Counted from the stretch's first letter, positions 1-8,287 are shown. The stretch: DNA of 38,475 nt from Porphyromonadaceae bacterium UBA7555 (GCA_002478045.1 DLLT01000042.1:1-38475); one strand, 5' to 3'. Made by a program: numbers and translations. The notes: a model not told the origin generated them from the sequence alone.

Positions 1-112
1 CACTTCGTTTAAGAATCTACATATTATATAATGCACGCGAATAGGCGTATGGCTATTAGTCGGGAGTGCAGCCTTGGATGTATTTTGCTACTTGGTGTGA
101 CTCGGAAGGGGT

Positions 113-129
113 ACATTGTCGGACAATGT
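113..129. repeat. 17-bp perfect palindrome downstream of the aminotransferase gene
   Basis: Two 8-bp arms (ACATTGTC and GACAATGT) flank a single G. The element lies about 40 bp beyond the fdtB-like stop codon. No T-tract follows on either strand, so it is not an obvious intrinsic terminator, and a 1-nt loop is too tight for a good RNA hairpin. It could be a protein-binding site for the next gene to the left, which is not in the window. Nothing else is seen in positions 1-168. Confidence 0.35.
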
Positions 130-168
130 CTGCCTTCAGGCGCTATCTCTAAGGTTTTATTCGGGTGA

Positions 169-1365
169 TCAGCACTGCGACAACACTTCGGCGAGGGTTT
201 TAAGGCTGCCTGCCGGAATGGCGGCCGCTATTGGCAACGAGAATACAGCGGCTGCCAGTCTTTCGGTTTGTGGTAGTGGGTCGTGGCTCAATGTTGAGGC
301 GTAGCAGGGCTGAAGGTGGGGTGGGGTCTCGTAATGTATATCGGTGGATATTCCGGCTATGGTTTCGAGTGCGTGGCGCATCTGTGTACGCCGCTTGTCC
401 AGTGCTGCATTGCTGTCTCCGGGACGGGGCTTTACGCGCACCACGTATTGGTGCCATACGTGCGAGGGCTCGTATGTCGGCACTTCGGGACGTATGATTG
501 TATCGCAGCTACGCAACGCATTGTCCAGTGCACGGGCGTTGGCTTGGTGTCGTTCGGTGATTTCGGCGAGATGTTTCATCCGTACCGACAGGATGGCTGC
601 CTGCATCGTGTCCAGACGGCAATTGTAGCCGCAGACGATGTTGTGGTAGCGTCGGTCGCTGCCGTAATTGGCTAAAGCTCTTACGGTTTGTGCCAGACGC
701 TCGTCATTGGTGGCTATAGCTCCGGCGTCTCCTATGGCGCCGATGTTCTTGGTCGGGTAGAAGCTGAAGGCGCCGACGTGTCCCAGACCCCCGGTGAAAT
801 ATGTCCCGGATATTCCCGGCGTCTCGGATTGTGCGCCTATGGCTTGGGCGTTATCCTCAATGATAAATAGGTGGTGGCGGTCAACAACCTCGGCAAGAGC
901 CGTGTCCCAGCACGTTCGGCCGTATAGATGTACGGGCATGATTGCCGAAACGGTGATACCGCAAGTGGTGGCTTTGGTGATGGCTTTATCAATGAGAGCT
1001 GTATCCAAATTGTATGTATTCGGCGATGGCTCGACCAACACCGGCCGTAAATCGTTATCGGTGATGGCCAATATGGATGCAATGTAGGTGTTTGCAGCTA
1101 CAATGACGCCGTCTCCTCGGTGGATGTATTCCAATTCGATGGCTGCACGAAGCGATAGTCGCAGTGCATCCAGTCCGTTGGAAACGCCTACGGCATATTG
1201 CGTGTCGGTGGCTGTGGCCAAGGTGTGCTCAAATTTCTCCACTTCGGGCCCTCCGATGTACCGGCCACTGTCTATGACTGCACATACGGCGGCTTTGAGT
1301 TCATCGCGGTATGGAGTATCGAGCGCTTTGAGGTCGAGAAACGGAATGTGTGGCTTCGTATTCAT
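169..1365 (-). CDS. fdtB: DegT/DnrJ/EryC1/StrS-family sugar aminotransferase (FdtB-like)
   Basis: A 398-residue PLP-dependent aminotransferase of the type that transaminates dTDP-3-keto-6-deoxyhexoses, using glutamate as amino donor in known members. The fold-type I signature is clear: the PLP-phosphate region around VSNGLDALRL (residues 61-70), the Asp that binds the pyridine nitrogen in IIEDNAQAIGA (D171), and the Schiff-base lysine in FYPTKNIGA (K206). The length is normal for the family. It is the third gene after rfbA and a tandem FdtA-like ketoisomerase on the same strand, 57 bp behind the latter. That context points to dTDP-3-amino-3,6-dideoxyhexose (Fuc3N or Qui3N type) for a surface glycan. 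Which epimer is made cannot be read from sequence alone. QdtB is the alternative name. Confidence 0.88.
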   Translation of the reverse strand: MNTKPHIPFLDLKALDTPYRDELKAAVCAVIDSGRYIGGPEVEKFEHTLATATDTQYAVGVSNGLDALRLSLRAAIELEYIHRGDGVIVAANTYIASILAITDNDLRPVLVEPSPNTYNLDTALIDKAITKATTCGITVSAIMPVHLYGRTCWDTALAEVVDRHHLFIIEDNAQAIGAQSETPGISGTYFTGGLGHVGAFSFYPTKNIGAIGDAGAIATNDERLAQTVRALANYGSDRRYHNIVCGYNCRLDTMQAAILSVRMKHLAEITERHQANARALDNALRSCDTIIRPEVPTYEPSHVWHQYVVRVKPRPGDSNAALDKRRTQMRHALETIAGISTDIHYETPPHLQPCYASTLSHDPLPQTERLAAAVFSLPIAAAIPAGSLKTLAEVLSQC

Positions 1366-1422
1366 CGTTAGTGGATGCGCGTTTGATTGAGACCGAAGTT
1401 TAGTCGTTTGAATTGTCGTCGT

Positions 1423-2418
1423 TTACGATTGTTTCTTGGACTGTGTAAGGCGTTGAAAATCGTTGTAGTGGCGTACATAGTCGCTTTCGGCGTATTCTGT
1501 ATCAGTCAGCACCAGGCACACGCTGCCGCTGGAGAAGTTGTCCATAGTGCGCCAAATACCCGGGGTAACGTAGAGCGCTCGATAGGGACGGTTGAGCGTA
1601 TAAGTGCGCCGCTGTACGCCATCGTCCAGTGTGACATCGAAGCTACCGCCTACAGCAATAATCATTTGCTGTGAATTGTGATGGGAGTGTCCGCCGCGGG
1701 CAGTGTCTGCCGGCACATCATAGATGTAGAAGGCGCGACGTATCTTCATGGGGCTGATGCTGTCATTCTGTGCCACGGTAAGCGACCCATTTGCGTGCAC
1801 GTGTCTTGGCAAGTCTATCAATCGGCAGTTGTCTACCGAGGATATGCAGTGAATATCGGCCTCTCGTACGCACTTTTCGGCATTATGCTCTCGTATGGCG
1901 GGGCTTGGCGTTGGTGTTTTCAGGCTATCTCGGCTGTTTGCGACTTCGTGTACAAAGTCGTGGTAGTCAGAGATGTAATCAGCTTCGTCGTATATCGTGG
2001 ATGCCAATACAAAGGCTACCGAATTGGTTGTGAAGTTGTCGATTACCCTCCATCGCATAGGCGGTACATATAGGCCGCGATACGGGCGGTCGAGGTGGTA
2101 GCGCCGGGCGCCGCCGAGCCCGTCATCAAGGGTTACATCGAAGGCTCCGGCCAAAGGTACGATAACCTCGGCGGTGTTTCGCAGTGCGCGTCCGTGTCTG
2201 TCGGCATCGGCCGGCACGTCGTATATCCAGTATGTACGAGATATGTCAAAGGTGACGCCGGTGGCGCAGCGTTGGATAAATGAAAGGTTGCCGCGTGCAT
2301 CGGGTATGCGTGGAATCTCGATAAGGTGAGGTGTCTTGGCGCTGTCTTCTATGGTCATGAGCGGAGGGGCGGTCGTTTGTGGTGAAGGGCTGCGGTGGCC
2401 GAGTTGTGTATCAGCCAT
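1423..2418 (-). CDS. fdtA: Tandem FdtA/WxcM-like dTDP-4-keto-6-deoxyglucose ketoisomerase (two cupin domains)
   Basis: A 331-residue protein built from two copies of the ~125-residue FdtA/WxcM sugar-ketoisomerase cupin, at about residues 32-155 and 198-322, joined by a polar linker. Both copies contain YIYDVPAD or YWIYDVPAD, then FDVTLDDG, RPYRxLYV and DNF. FdtA isomerises dTDP-4-keto-6-deoxyglucose to the 3-keto sugar used by the adjacent aminotransferase. The C-terminal copy keeps the histidine pair of the family motif (RGGHSHH). In the N-terminal copy the aligned segment reads RHGRALR, so both histidines are lost, which suggests a structural or regulatory role. The start overlaps the rfbA stop by 8 bp, so the two genes are probably translationally coupled. 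Single-domain FdtA proteins are about 135-150 aa, so this is a duplication-fusion. Confidence 0.85.
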   Translation of the reverse strand: MADTQLGHRSPSPQTTAPPLMTIEDSAKTPHLIEIPRIPDARGNLSFIQRCATGVTFDISRTYWIYDVPADADRHGRALRNTAEVIVPLAGAFDVTLDDGLGGARRYHLDRPYRGLYVPPMRWRVIDNFTTNSVAFVLASTIYDEADYISDYHDFVHEVANSRDSLKTPTPSPAIREHNAEKCVREADIHCISSVDNCRLIDLPRHVHANGSLTVAQNDSISPMKIRRAFYIYDVPADTARGGHSHHNSQQMIIAVGGSFDVTLDDGVQRRTYTLNRPYRALYVTPGIWRTMDNFSSGSVCLVLTDTEYAESDYVRHYNDFQRLTQSKKQS

Positions 2419-3286
2419 TATCGGCTATTCGGCGCAGGTATTGGCCATAGTCTGTATTCGACATTTTTTGCGCCAAATTGCGCAGTTGCTCGGCATCGAT
2501 AAATCCTCGGCGGAAAGCGACTTCTTCGAGTGCGGCAATCTTGAGGTCGGTACGTTTCTCGATGGCGGCTACGAAGTTGGAGGCGTCCAACAACGAGTCT
2601 ACGGTGCCGGTATCCAGCCATGCAAATCCTCGTCCGAAGCACTGGACGTGCAGACGCTTTGCATTGAGATAGGCTTCGTTGACGGCCGTTATTTCGAGCT
2701 CACCGCGTGCCGAGGGCTTGACTTGGGCTGCAATTTCGGGCGCGTCTGCCGGATAGAAGTACAGACCGACAACGGCTTTGTCGCTTTCTGGTTGCATCGG
2801 CTTTTCGACTATGCGCAGCGGGTAGCCTTCCGTGTCCAGAGTGACCACGCCGTAGCGTCTCGGATCGGGCACTGTATATCCGAATATGGTGGCGTATCCA
2901 TGTGCGGCGTCTTCGACGGCACGGCGCATCATTCCGCTGAACCCTTGTCCGTAGAATATGTTGTCGCCCAAGACGAGGCATACGTCTTCGCCGGCGCAAA
3001 ACTCGCGACCGATGACCAGGGCTTGTGCCAGGCCTTCGGGTCGGGGCTGTTCGGCGTAACTGAAGCGTACGCCCAATTCCTCGCCCGTACCGAGCAGACG
3101 ACGAAACGAGCCAAGGTCTTCCGGAGTGGATATGACGAGGATGTCTCGTATGCCTGCCAGCATGAGCACGCTCACCGGGTAGTACACCATAGGTTTGTCG
3201 TATATGGGCAGCAATTGTTTGGATGTGCCGCGTGTCATGGGGTGCAGCCGTGTGCCGGAACCTCCGGCCAGAACTATGCCTTTCAT
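2411..3286 (-). CDS. rfbA: Glucose-1-phosphate thymidylyltransferase
   Basis: A 291-residue nucleotidyltransferase that makes dTDP-glucose from glucose-1-phosphate and dTTP, the entry step for dTDP-deoxysugars. The N-terminal nucleotide-binding signature GGSGTRLHPMTRGTSKQLLP (residues 8-27) is intact, as are YDKPMVYYP, the LGDNIFYG metal/sugar-phosphate segment, the EKP motif (VEKPMQPESD) and GFAWLDTGT. The length matches RmlA/RfbA (about 290 aa). It is the first gene of the cassette. rfbB (the 4,6-dehydratase), needed before the FdtA step, is not in the window and must be elsewhere. No -33/-7 promoter was found in the 153 bp upstream, so readthrough from the two-component genes is possible. 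Confidence 0.95.
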   Translation of the reverse strand: MKGIVLAGGSGTRLHPMTRGTSKQLLPIYDKPMVYYPVSVLMLAGIRDILVISTPEDLGSFRRLLGTGEELGVRFSYAEQPRPEGLAQALVIGREFCAGEDVCLVLGDNIFYGQGFSGMMRRAVEDAAHGYATIFGYTVPDPRRYGVVTLDTEGYPLRIVEKPMQPESDKAVVGLYFYPADAPEIAAQVKPSARGELEITAVNEAYLNAKRLHVQCFGRGFAWLDTGTVDSLLDASNFVAAIEKRTDLKIAALEEVAFRRGFIDAEQLRNLAQKMSNTDYGQYLRRIADNG

Positions 3287-3354
3287 TGTCGTATGCGCTT
3301 GTGGTATGTGTACCGTATTGTCGTGGCCCGGGTTTGTCGGGAAATGCAGATGCG

Positions 3355-3424
3355 ACTACGGACAAGCGCTATGGCACTGTGGCGACTTATGTCGTCGACA
3401 GTGTCATAGTGCGTATGCCGTAGT
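3355..3424. repeat. Long imperfect inverted repeat between the response-regulator gene and rfbA
   Basis: The arms nest in order: ACTACGG (3355-3361) with CCGTAGT (3418-3424), CTATG (3369-3373) with CATAG (3405-3409), CACTGT (3375-3380) with ACAGTG (3398-3403), and GGCGAC (3381-3386) with GTCGTC (3391-3396), closing on a TTAT loop. No T-run follows on the minus strand, so it is not a classical terminator. It would form a stable hairpin in RNA between the two operons and could act as a processing or attenuation element. Confidence 0.55.
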
Positions 3425-3439
3425 TGCCTCACAGCTTTA

Positions 3440-4150
3440 TTATTTGGAGGCGTCGCCCGATTCGGGGGCGATGAGCTTGTAGCCTTTGCCGTGAATGTTG
3501 ATAATTTCGATGGAGGGGTCGTCTTTGAGGTGCTTACGCAGCTTGGTGATATAGACGTCCATGGAGCGTGCGTTGAAGTAGTTGTCGTCGATCCAGATGG
3601 TCTTGAGCGCATAATTGCGTTCGAGGATTTCGTTGACGTGTGCGCACAGCAGTGTCAGTAGCTCGCTTTCCTTGGTGGTGAGCTTGGTGACTTTGTCGCG
3701 TATCATCAGCACCTGTTTCTGGGTGTCAAAGGTGAAGTCGCCAATCTTGTACATGGTGATTTCTTTGCCTTTTTTGCCCTTGACGCGGCGCAGGATGGCT
3801 TCGAGACGGAATACGAGCTCTTCCATCGAGAAAGGCTTGGTGATATAGTCATCGGCGCCGATCTTGAAGCCCTCAAGGATGTCTTCCTTAAGCGATTTGG
3901 CTGTCAGGAATATGATAGGTACTTCGGAATTGACGCTGCGGATTTCCTGTGCGAGGGCGAAACCGTCTTTCTTGGGCATCATCACGTCAAGGACGCAGAT
4001 GTCGTATTTGCCTTTGAGGAAGGCTTTGTATCCGCTTTCGCCGTCGGCGAAGAGGTCGGCGCTGAAGCCTTTTTGTTGGAGGTATTCTCTGAGAAGCATA
4101 CCGAGGCTTTCATCGTCTTCGCAGAGAAGGATGCGTGTACGTTCGTCCAT
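3440..4150 (-). CDS. rprY: OmpR/PhoB-family response regulator (RprY-like)
   Basis: A 236-residue two-domain response regulator. The receiver domain (about residues 5-120) has the acidic pair in LLCEDDESLG, the phospho-acceptor aspartate in CVLDVMMPKKDG (D55), the switch threonine in IIFLTAKS (T83) and the lysine in ITKPFS (K105). The C-terminal winged helix (about 130-230) ends with the typical segment MDVYITKLRKHLKDD followed by IINIHGKGYKL. It lies 7 bp behind its cognate histidine kinase. The pair most resembles Bacteroidales RprXY; the orthology is by overall resemblance only. Its target genes cannot be inferred, although the sugar cassette follows directly downstream. Confidence 0.9.
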   Translation of the reverse strand: MDERTRILLCEDDESLGMLLREYLQQKGFSADLFADGESGYKAFLKGKYDICVLDVMMPKKDGFALAQEIRSVNSEVPIIFLTAKSLKEDILEGFKIGADDYITKPFSMEELVFRLEAILRRVKGKKGKEITMYKIGDFTFDTQKQVLMIRDKVTKLTTKESELLTLLCAHVNEILERNYALKTIWIDDNYFNARSMDVYITKLRKHLKDDPSIEIINIHGKGYKLIAPESGDASK

Positions 4151-4157
4151 AGTTGTG

Positions 4158-5696
4158 TCAGTTTTTGATTAATGGGAGTATTATTATAAATTTTGTTCCT
4201 ACATTGGGTTGGCTCTCGAGGGTAATTTCGCCTCCGAGTTCCGTAATCATCTTCTTTACGTATGCCAAGCCGAGGCCGAAGCCTTTGACGTTGTGGAGGT
4301 TGCCGGTAGGCACGCGATAGAATTTTTCGAAGATGCGCTTTTGGTGTTCTTTGGATATTCCGATGCCGTTGTCGGCTATGGTGATTTCAAGCCTTTCGCC
4401 GCTGAGGTCGCGAGTACCCACTTTGAGTAGCAACGGGGTGTCTTCGCGCGAGTATTTGACGGCGTTGTCCAGCAGATTGAAGATGACGTTGGTGAAGTGC
4501 ATCTCGTCCACTTCGACAAGGGCATTCATAGCATCTAGATGCGATTCGATGCTGCCGCCCAAGCGCTCGGCCTTGAGCTTGAAGGTGTTGATGACGTTGT
4601 ACAACACCAGATTGGCATCCACTTCGCTGAGTTTGAGCGTGGCTTTGGTGCCTTCGAACATGGACATTTGCAGCACTTTCTCGATTTGGAAGCGTAGCCG
4701 CTTGGTCTCGTCCGAGATTACCGTCGAAATTTGCTGGAGCATGGAAGGCGACTTGCGTACGCTTTGGTCGTTGAGCATCTGCGCCGCCAGTGATATGGAT
4801 GACACGGGAGTCTTAAACTCATGCGTCATATTGTTGATAAAGTCATTCTTCATCTCCGAGAGCTTCTTTTGGCGGAAGGCGGTGATGATGGTGAAGACAA
4901 ATATCAGCAATAGTATCAATGTCAGTGCAAATGTCGGCACCATAAAGGCTATGGATGAATACACATAATCCTTTTTGGTGGGGAAGTAGACCCGTAGAAA
5001 GTAGTGCTTGTCGGCCGGGTCGTGCGGAAAGAGGATTTGCGTGAACATATTGTTGTCGTTGACGCGCGAATTGTCATAGCCTTCGGTCGCGTAAGCCGGT
5101 ACGCCGGACTTATTGACTATGGCAAAGGAGAAAGGCAGATCGTGCAACCCCATGGTATCCAGCTCCTCGCGTAGATAACGGCGCACACGTGTCGAGTCGG
5201 CACGTTGTTCTATGGGCTTGTTTGATGCCTGAGAGATGATGTCAAGGATGACATCGTCTATCATATTTTTCTGCATCAAATATTGGTCATGGAACGATGC
5301 TCGTGTGCCTTGATAGTGGCTGCCGCCAAAGAGACGGTTGTCGGTCTGCAGGTTGGTGATTTCGTTGGCATCGCCCTTGATGGTCAAGTCGGCCTGCAGA
5401 CCCGAGGTGGTCGAGAAGGTAAAGCGTATGCCTCCCAAACGCGGAGTGGGGTCGCCGAGGTATTGTGCATATATGGATGTCGACTCTATCGAGTCTACTT
5501 CTTCTTCGAGGAAGTGGCGTGTCTCGTCATGACCTAAGCGTGCCGATACGGCGTGCAGGCTCTGCTTGGCCGCTTCGGTGAATTGGTCGAAGCGCATACG
5601 TGCCATATTGCGGACATATACTATCTGCATCACCAGCAATCCCATGAATGTCAGTGCCATAAGTATTGTCAAAAGCCATATTGTCTTCTTCTTCAT
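4158..5696 (-). CDS. rprX: Membrane sensor histidine kinase (RprX-like)
   Basis: A sensor kinase of 512 residues when started at the methionine of MKKKTIWLL. An upstream in-frame methionine 31 codons earlier exists, but the chosen start follows a purine-rich GAAAGAG and begins with a proper membrane-anchor segment. Order: TM1 (about 6-27), a periplasmic sensor domain of about 220 residues, TM2 (about 248-272), a HisKA domain with phospho-acceptor His292 in MTHEFKTPVSS, and an HATPase domain with N-box LLDNAVKYSRE, G1 IADNGIGIS, F-box FEKFYR and G2 GFGLGLAYV. It precedes the response regulator by 7 bp. The leader back to the predicted promoter is about 230 nt and holds no convincing gene. Confidence 0.92.
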   Translation of the reverse strand: MKKKTIWLLTILMALTFMGLLVMQIVYVRNMARMRFDQFTEAAKQSLHAVSARLGHDETRHFLEEEVDSIESTSIYAQYLGDPTPRLGGIRFTFSTTSGLQADLTIKGDANEITNLQTDNRLFGGSHYQGTRASFHDQYLMQKNMIDDVILDIISQASNKPIEQRADSTRVRRYLREELDTMGLHDLPFSFAIVNKSGVPAYATEGYDNSRVNDNNMFTQILFPHDPADKHYFLRVYFPTKKDYVYSSIAFMVPTFALTLILLLIFVFTIITAFRQKKLSEMKNDFINNMTHEFKTPVSSISLAAQMLNDQSVRKSPSMLQQISTVISDETKRLRFQIEKVLQMSMFEGTKATLKLSEVDANLVLYNVINTFKLKAERLGGSIESHLDAMNALVEVDEMHFTNVIFNLLDNAVKYSREDTPLLLKVGTRDLSGERLEITIADNGIGISKEHQKRIFEKFYRVPTGNLHNVKGFGLGLAYVKKMITELGGEITLESQPNVGTKFIIILPLIKN

Positions 5697-5933
5697 AGTC
5701 TCTTTCGATGTCAGTGCCCCAAAAAATAAGCCGTGCGTCGTGATGTCTGTCGAGCATATTGCGGGCGGTGCGGTGGCGGTCGGAGACAAAGTCCATTGAC
5801 ACGGTTGTGTGCGTGGTCGGGCAAATGCCTATGGCCGAAAACCGCGTAAGCCCTATGGCCTATATTTTTTTAACAAACGGCTCGGATATTTGTTTTATTG
5901 TCCCTGCCGGACGTCTGTTTTAACATTTGACCC

Positions 5934-5965
5934 CAAAATTAACATAAAAAATTCTTCTTTGCAAA
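5934..5965 (-). promoter_or_regulatory. Bacteroidetes-type promoter for the two-component operon
   Basis: On the minus strand TTTG (5962-5965) is followed by 20 nt and TAATTTTG (5934-5941). This matches the Bacteroidetes -33/-7 consensus (TTTG, 19-21 nt, TAnnTTTG) in both boxes and spacing. Transcription would begin near 5927 and give a leader of about 230 nt before the histidine-kinase start. It lies just beyond the metallophosphoesterase stop codon. The stretch 5697-6068 holds nothing else recognisable. Confidence 0.65.
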
Positions 5966-6068
5966 TTTTTCATAGACCGCCGCATTTCGGACGGTGTACG
6001 TATGAGGGTATCGCTTCGGATTTTGTTGCGGTTGTTGGCGTTGGTTGATTTATGTCGGGAGTAGGGGA

Positions 6069-7340
6069 TTACTTACGTTTTTTTGCGAGTACCTTTGCTT
6101 GATCTATTACATTGCCATATCGGTCGTATAGGGTGAGGGTTAGGGTCTTAGGTGTGGCTTCAAGGTGTATGGCGCTTACGGTATGCTCGCCTTCGGTCCA
6201 TATCTTCTTGATGATGTTGCGGTTGAGTGTCCATTCGGCCGCCGCTTGGCCGCGCTCGTTGTCGCTTGACGTTGATTGGATGTATACCGTACCTTTGGTG
6301 CCATCGGTTTCGTGCCCGTCGTAAAGGGCCCCGGTGCGTACATATATATGGTTATTGCCTGCAAGTGCAAGGTCTACACCGTATTCGTCGAACAGCTTTG
6401 ACCATCGGTCATATTGCGAGGCCTTTCCGTCATTGCCCATAAACCATTGGTAATGTTCGCATACAATGATATATCGAGCCTTGGAACGTTCGGTACGCAT
6501 CACCGAGCGAAACCATTCTTGAGCTTGAGCCAGGCCTTCATCGGAGCGCATAGCCTCGTTGTTGAGCATCACAAACAATGCATCGCCGTAATGAAAGTAG
6601 TAGCATACGCCTTCCTCGCCCTGGTATCCGTTGCGAGGATAGTAGTTGGCGTCGCGGAAGTATTGATTGGTGCATTTGGCATATTTACGGCTCATATAGT
6701 CGTGGTTGCCAATCACTCCGGCCCACATATACTTGCCGAAAATCGGCGATTCGTACATCGTTTTCCAAAACGAGTAGCTGCCGCCCCAGGCCGTTACGTC
6801 GCCGAGGTGCAGTATCCAGTCAAGTGACGGATCTTTGCGACAGACGGTGTCTATCATCGTCATAGCCGATTGAAGGCGCTTGGGTAGCGGCGTATAGTGA
6901 TGATAATCGGAGATCACACACGCACTCCAGCACTTGGCGCCGGCTGTACGGAAGTGATATTCCGAGGTCTCGATGCTGTCGGCCACTACGCGGTACATAT
7001 AGTCGGTGTCGCGCTTGAGCTTTCGGAGCGTAGCGCCGCATTTGTTGAAGATCCAACGTTCGTATACGTCTTTGTTGTAGGGCGTTTTGCTGTAAATACT
7101 GTCGAAGGTGTTGCACAGACTTATATTGATGTCAGAGGCGCGTCGCGCATGTCGCCACAGTGTATCGGAGGCCTCGGTATATACCACGTAGGTGGATCTT
7201 ACATCGGGGGCTGTGGCCCAGCTCACGTTCATAGCCGTAGAGGCGTTTTCGGCAGGACAAGTCTCGACGCTGAAAATACGCTGACCCAAGGCGACACAGC
7301 AGCTCAGTATCAGTGCAAGCAATGCAATAGTTCGCTTCAT
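6069..7340 (-). CDS. Exported metallophosphoesterase (purple acid phosphatase-like)
   Basis: About 423 residues when started at MKRTIALLALILSCCVALGQ, a good signal peptide (signal peptidase I, or possibly a lipoprotein at the Cys pair). An in-frame start 26 codons further upstream would bury the signal. The N-terminal ~120 residues look like the fibronectin-like domain of purple acid phosphatases (SVETCPAENASTAMNVSWAT). The calcineurin-like core follows with metal-ligand blocks ISDYHH, LHLGDVTAWGG, GVIGNHDYMS, CEHYQW and a final AGNNHIYVR in place of the usual GHxH. The enzyme would hydrolyse a phosphomonoester or diester in the periplasm; its substrate is unknown. It seems to be a single-gene unit, preceded by a promoter about 340 bp upstream. 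Confidence 0.85.
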   Translation of the reverse strand: MKRTIALLALILSCCVALGQRIFSVETCPAENASTAMNVSWATAPDVRSTYVVYTEASDTLWRHARRASDINISLCNTFDSIYSKTPYNKDVYERWIFNKCGATLRKLKRDTDYMYRVVADSIETSEYHFRTAGAKCWSACVISDYHHYTPLPKRLQSAMTMIDTVCRKDPSLDWILHLGDVTAWGGSYSFWKTMYESPIFGKYMWAGVIGNHDYMSRKYAKCTNQYFRDANYYPRNGYQGEEGVCYYFHYGDALFVMLNNEAMRSDEGLAQAQEWFRSVMRTERSKARYIIVCEHYQWFMGNDGKASQYDRWSKLFDEYGVDLALAGNNHIYVRTGALYDGHETDGTKGTVYIQSTSSDNERGQAAAEWTLNRNIIKKIWTEGEHTVSAIHLEATPKTLTLTLYDRYGNVIDQAKVLAKKRK

Positions 7341-7683
7341 ATCTTTATGTTCGGTCTTATAAAATAGTCTGACAAGTGCATAGGATGAAGTATAATGCTC
7401 ATATCGCATATTCGGCAATTCGAATATAGTCGAGTCTTGGATTGAGCCTCACCATACCTATGCGAATTCTCAATGTAAAGTTCGGAACATTTTCCGATTT
7501 ATTCAAAGTTTTCAGCCGAAATGCAGAGTGTTGGTCGAGCCGTGACATTTGCCCGGTCAACCGGCCATGCGGATGCTTAGACGGCTCAGAGCCTCTGTCA
7601 GCCGGTCAGAATTTCATCCGGAAGTTGGCCAATCGTCTAATTGCCGGATGTGTTTTGTCGGTATGTGATTGATTTTCATACTG
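7341..7683 (-). other. Long structured 5' leader of the metallophosphoesterase gene
   Basis: About 340 nt separate the predicted promoter from the signal-peptide start. On the minus-strand RNA several short hairpins can form: CATCCGG/CCGGATG (7615-7621 with 7644-7650), CGGCT/AGCCG with an inner CAGA/TCTG, and a CCGGT/ACCGG pair. No open frame in it looks coding and no intrinsic terminator is seen. It may be an untranslated regulatory leader or a separate small RNA. No known riboswitch class was recognised. Confidence 0.35.
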
Positions 7684-7715
7684 CAAATTTATCCCTTTGC
7701 GGCGAAAAATCCAAA
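7684..7715 (-). promoter_or_regulatory. Bacteroidetes-type promoter upstream of the metallophosphoesterase
   Basis: On the minus strand TTTG (7712-7715), then 20 nt, then TAAATTTG (7684-7691): a full match to the Bacteroidetes consensus. The start site would be near 7677. The spacer and -33 box lie inside the inverted repeat at 7698-7759. Confidence 0.6.
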
Positions 7716-7759
7716 TTTGCACCGCAAATCTGCAGCGATTTCAGCCGCTTTTCGCCGCA
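7698..7759. repeat. Inverted repeat with perfect 11-bp arms overlapping a promoter
   Basis: TGCGGCGAAAA (7698-7708) and its exact complement TTTTCGCCGCA (7749-7759) are separated by 40 bp. The interval carries a further small palindrome ATTTGC-ACC-GCAAAT. The repeat covers the -33 box and most of the spacer of the predicted promoter. It could be an operator, a cruciform or a MITE remnant. Confidence 0.5.
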
Positions 7760-7798
7760 GGCGTAAAAAAGCCATGGTGTGCCTAATGCTGTATTATT

Positions 7799-7825
7799 GT
7801 AGGGGCGCAATTATTGCGTCCCTAC
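7799..7825. repeat. REP-like 27-bp palindrome
   Basis: The 13-bp arm GTAGGGGCGCAAT (7799-7811) and ATTGCGTCCCTAC (7813-7825) are separated by a single T and complementary apart from one G-T pair. GTAGGGGCGCAAT-type palindromes occur dispersed in many bacterial genomes, which fits an extragenic repeat. It lies about 100 bp downstream of the XRE gene and could also slow or end transcription from the defence operon, although no T-run follows directly. Confidence 0.55.
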
Positions 7826-7927
7826 ACGGTTTCGCCATTACGACATACCCCCCCTTTTTACGCGATAATGCTATCTCAAAGGCTGATATTTGGCATAGGG
7901 GAAACCACTAATGTGCAGAGATGTGGT

Positions 7928-8287
7928 TCAGAGGTTTACCGTAAGGTTGACGGAGATGCCGAGAGCCGAGGCTATGCGCAGGAACGAGGATAGCTGCATA
8001 TCGGTCTCGCCTTTTTCGATGCGGTTGATGTATGTCCGTTCGCGGCCGATACTTTCGGCAAGTTCCTTTTGGGTCATACCGAGGGCCTTACGCCTTTCGC
8101 GGAGAATTTCGCCGTAGTACCACGCTTTAGCCTTGTTCTCGAATTCCTCGCGTGAGGGGGTGCCGGGTGCTCCGTGCTCTTGAGTTAAATAATCAGAGCC
8201 AAGAGTGACGCCGGGAACTTTGGTGAAATCTGTGTTTCGGATTTTTTGGAGTTGTTCTTTGCTTAATCTAATGCTTTCTGTATTCAT
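7928..8287 (-). CDS. XRE-family helix-turn-helix regulator (HigA-antitoxin-like, no adjacent RelE/HigB toxin)
   Basis: A 119-residue protein whose C-terminal half (about 58-115) is a classic XRE HTH: LRERRKALGMTQKELAESIG, then RTYINRIEKGETDMQLSSFL. The N-terminal ~55 residues resemble the leader of HigA-like antitoxins that usually follow a HigB/RelE toxin gene. No such toxin is present. The gene directly upstream on the same strand, 71 bp away, is AbiH. It may be an orphan antitoxin or the regulator of the defence operon; either role is inference. A pairing with AbiH is possible but unsupported by the sequence alone. Confidence 0.85.
   Translation of the reverse strand: MNTESIRLSKEQLQKIRNTDFTKVPGVTLGSDYLTQEHGAPGTPSREEFENKAKAWYYGEILRERRKALGMTQKELAESIGRERTYINRIEKGETDMQLSSFLRIASALGISVNLTVNL

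Noticed and set aside
2336..3409. 357-aa plus-strand open frame
   Set aside because: It is antisense to rfbA and fdtA, both of which have full family signatures; it is a shadow of GC-rich codons.
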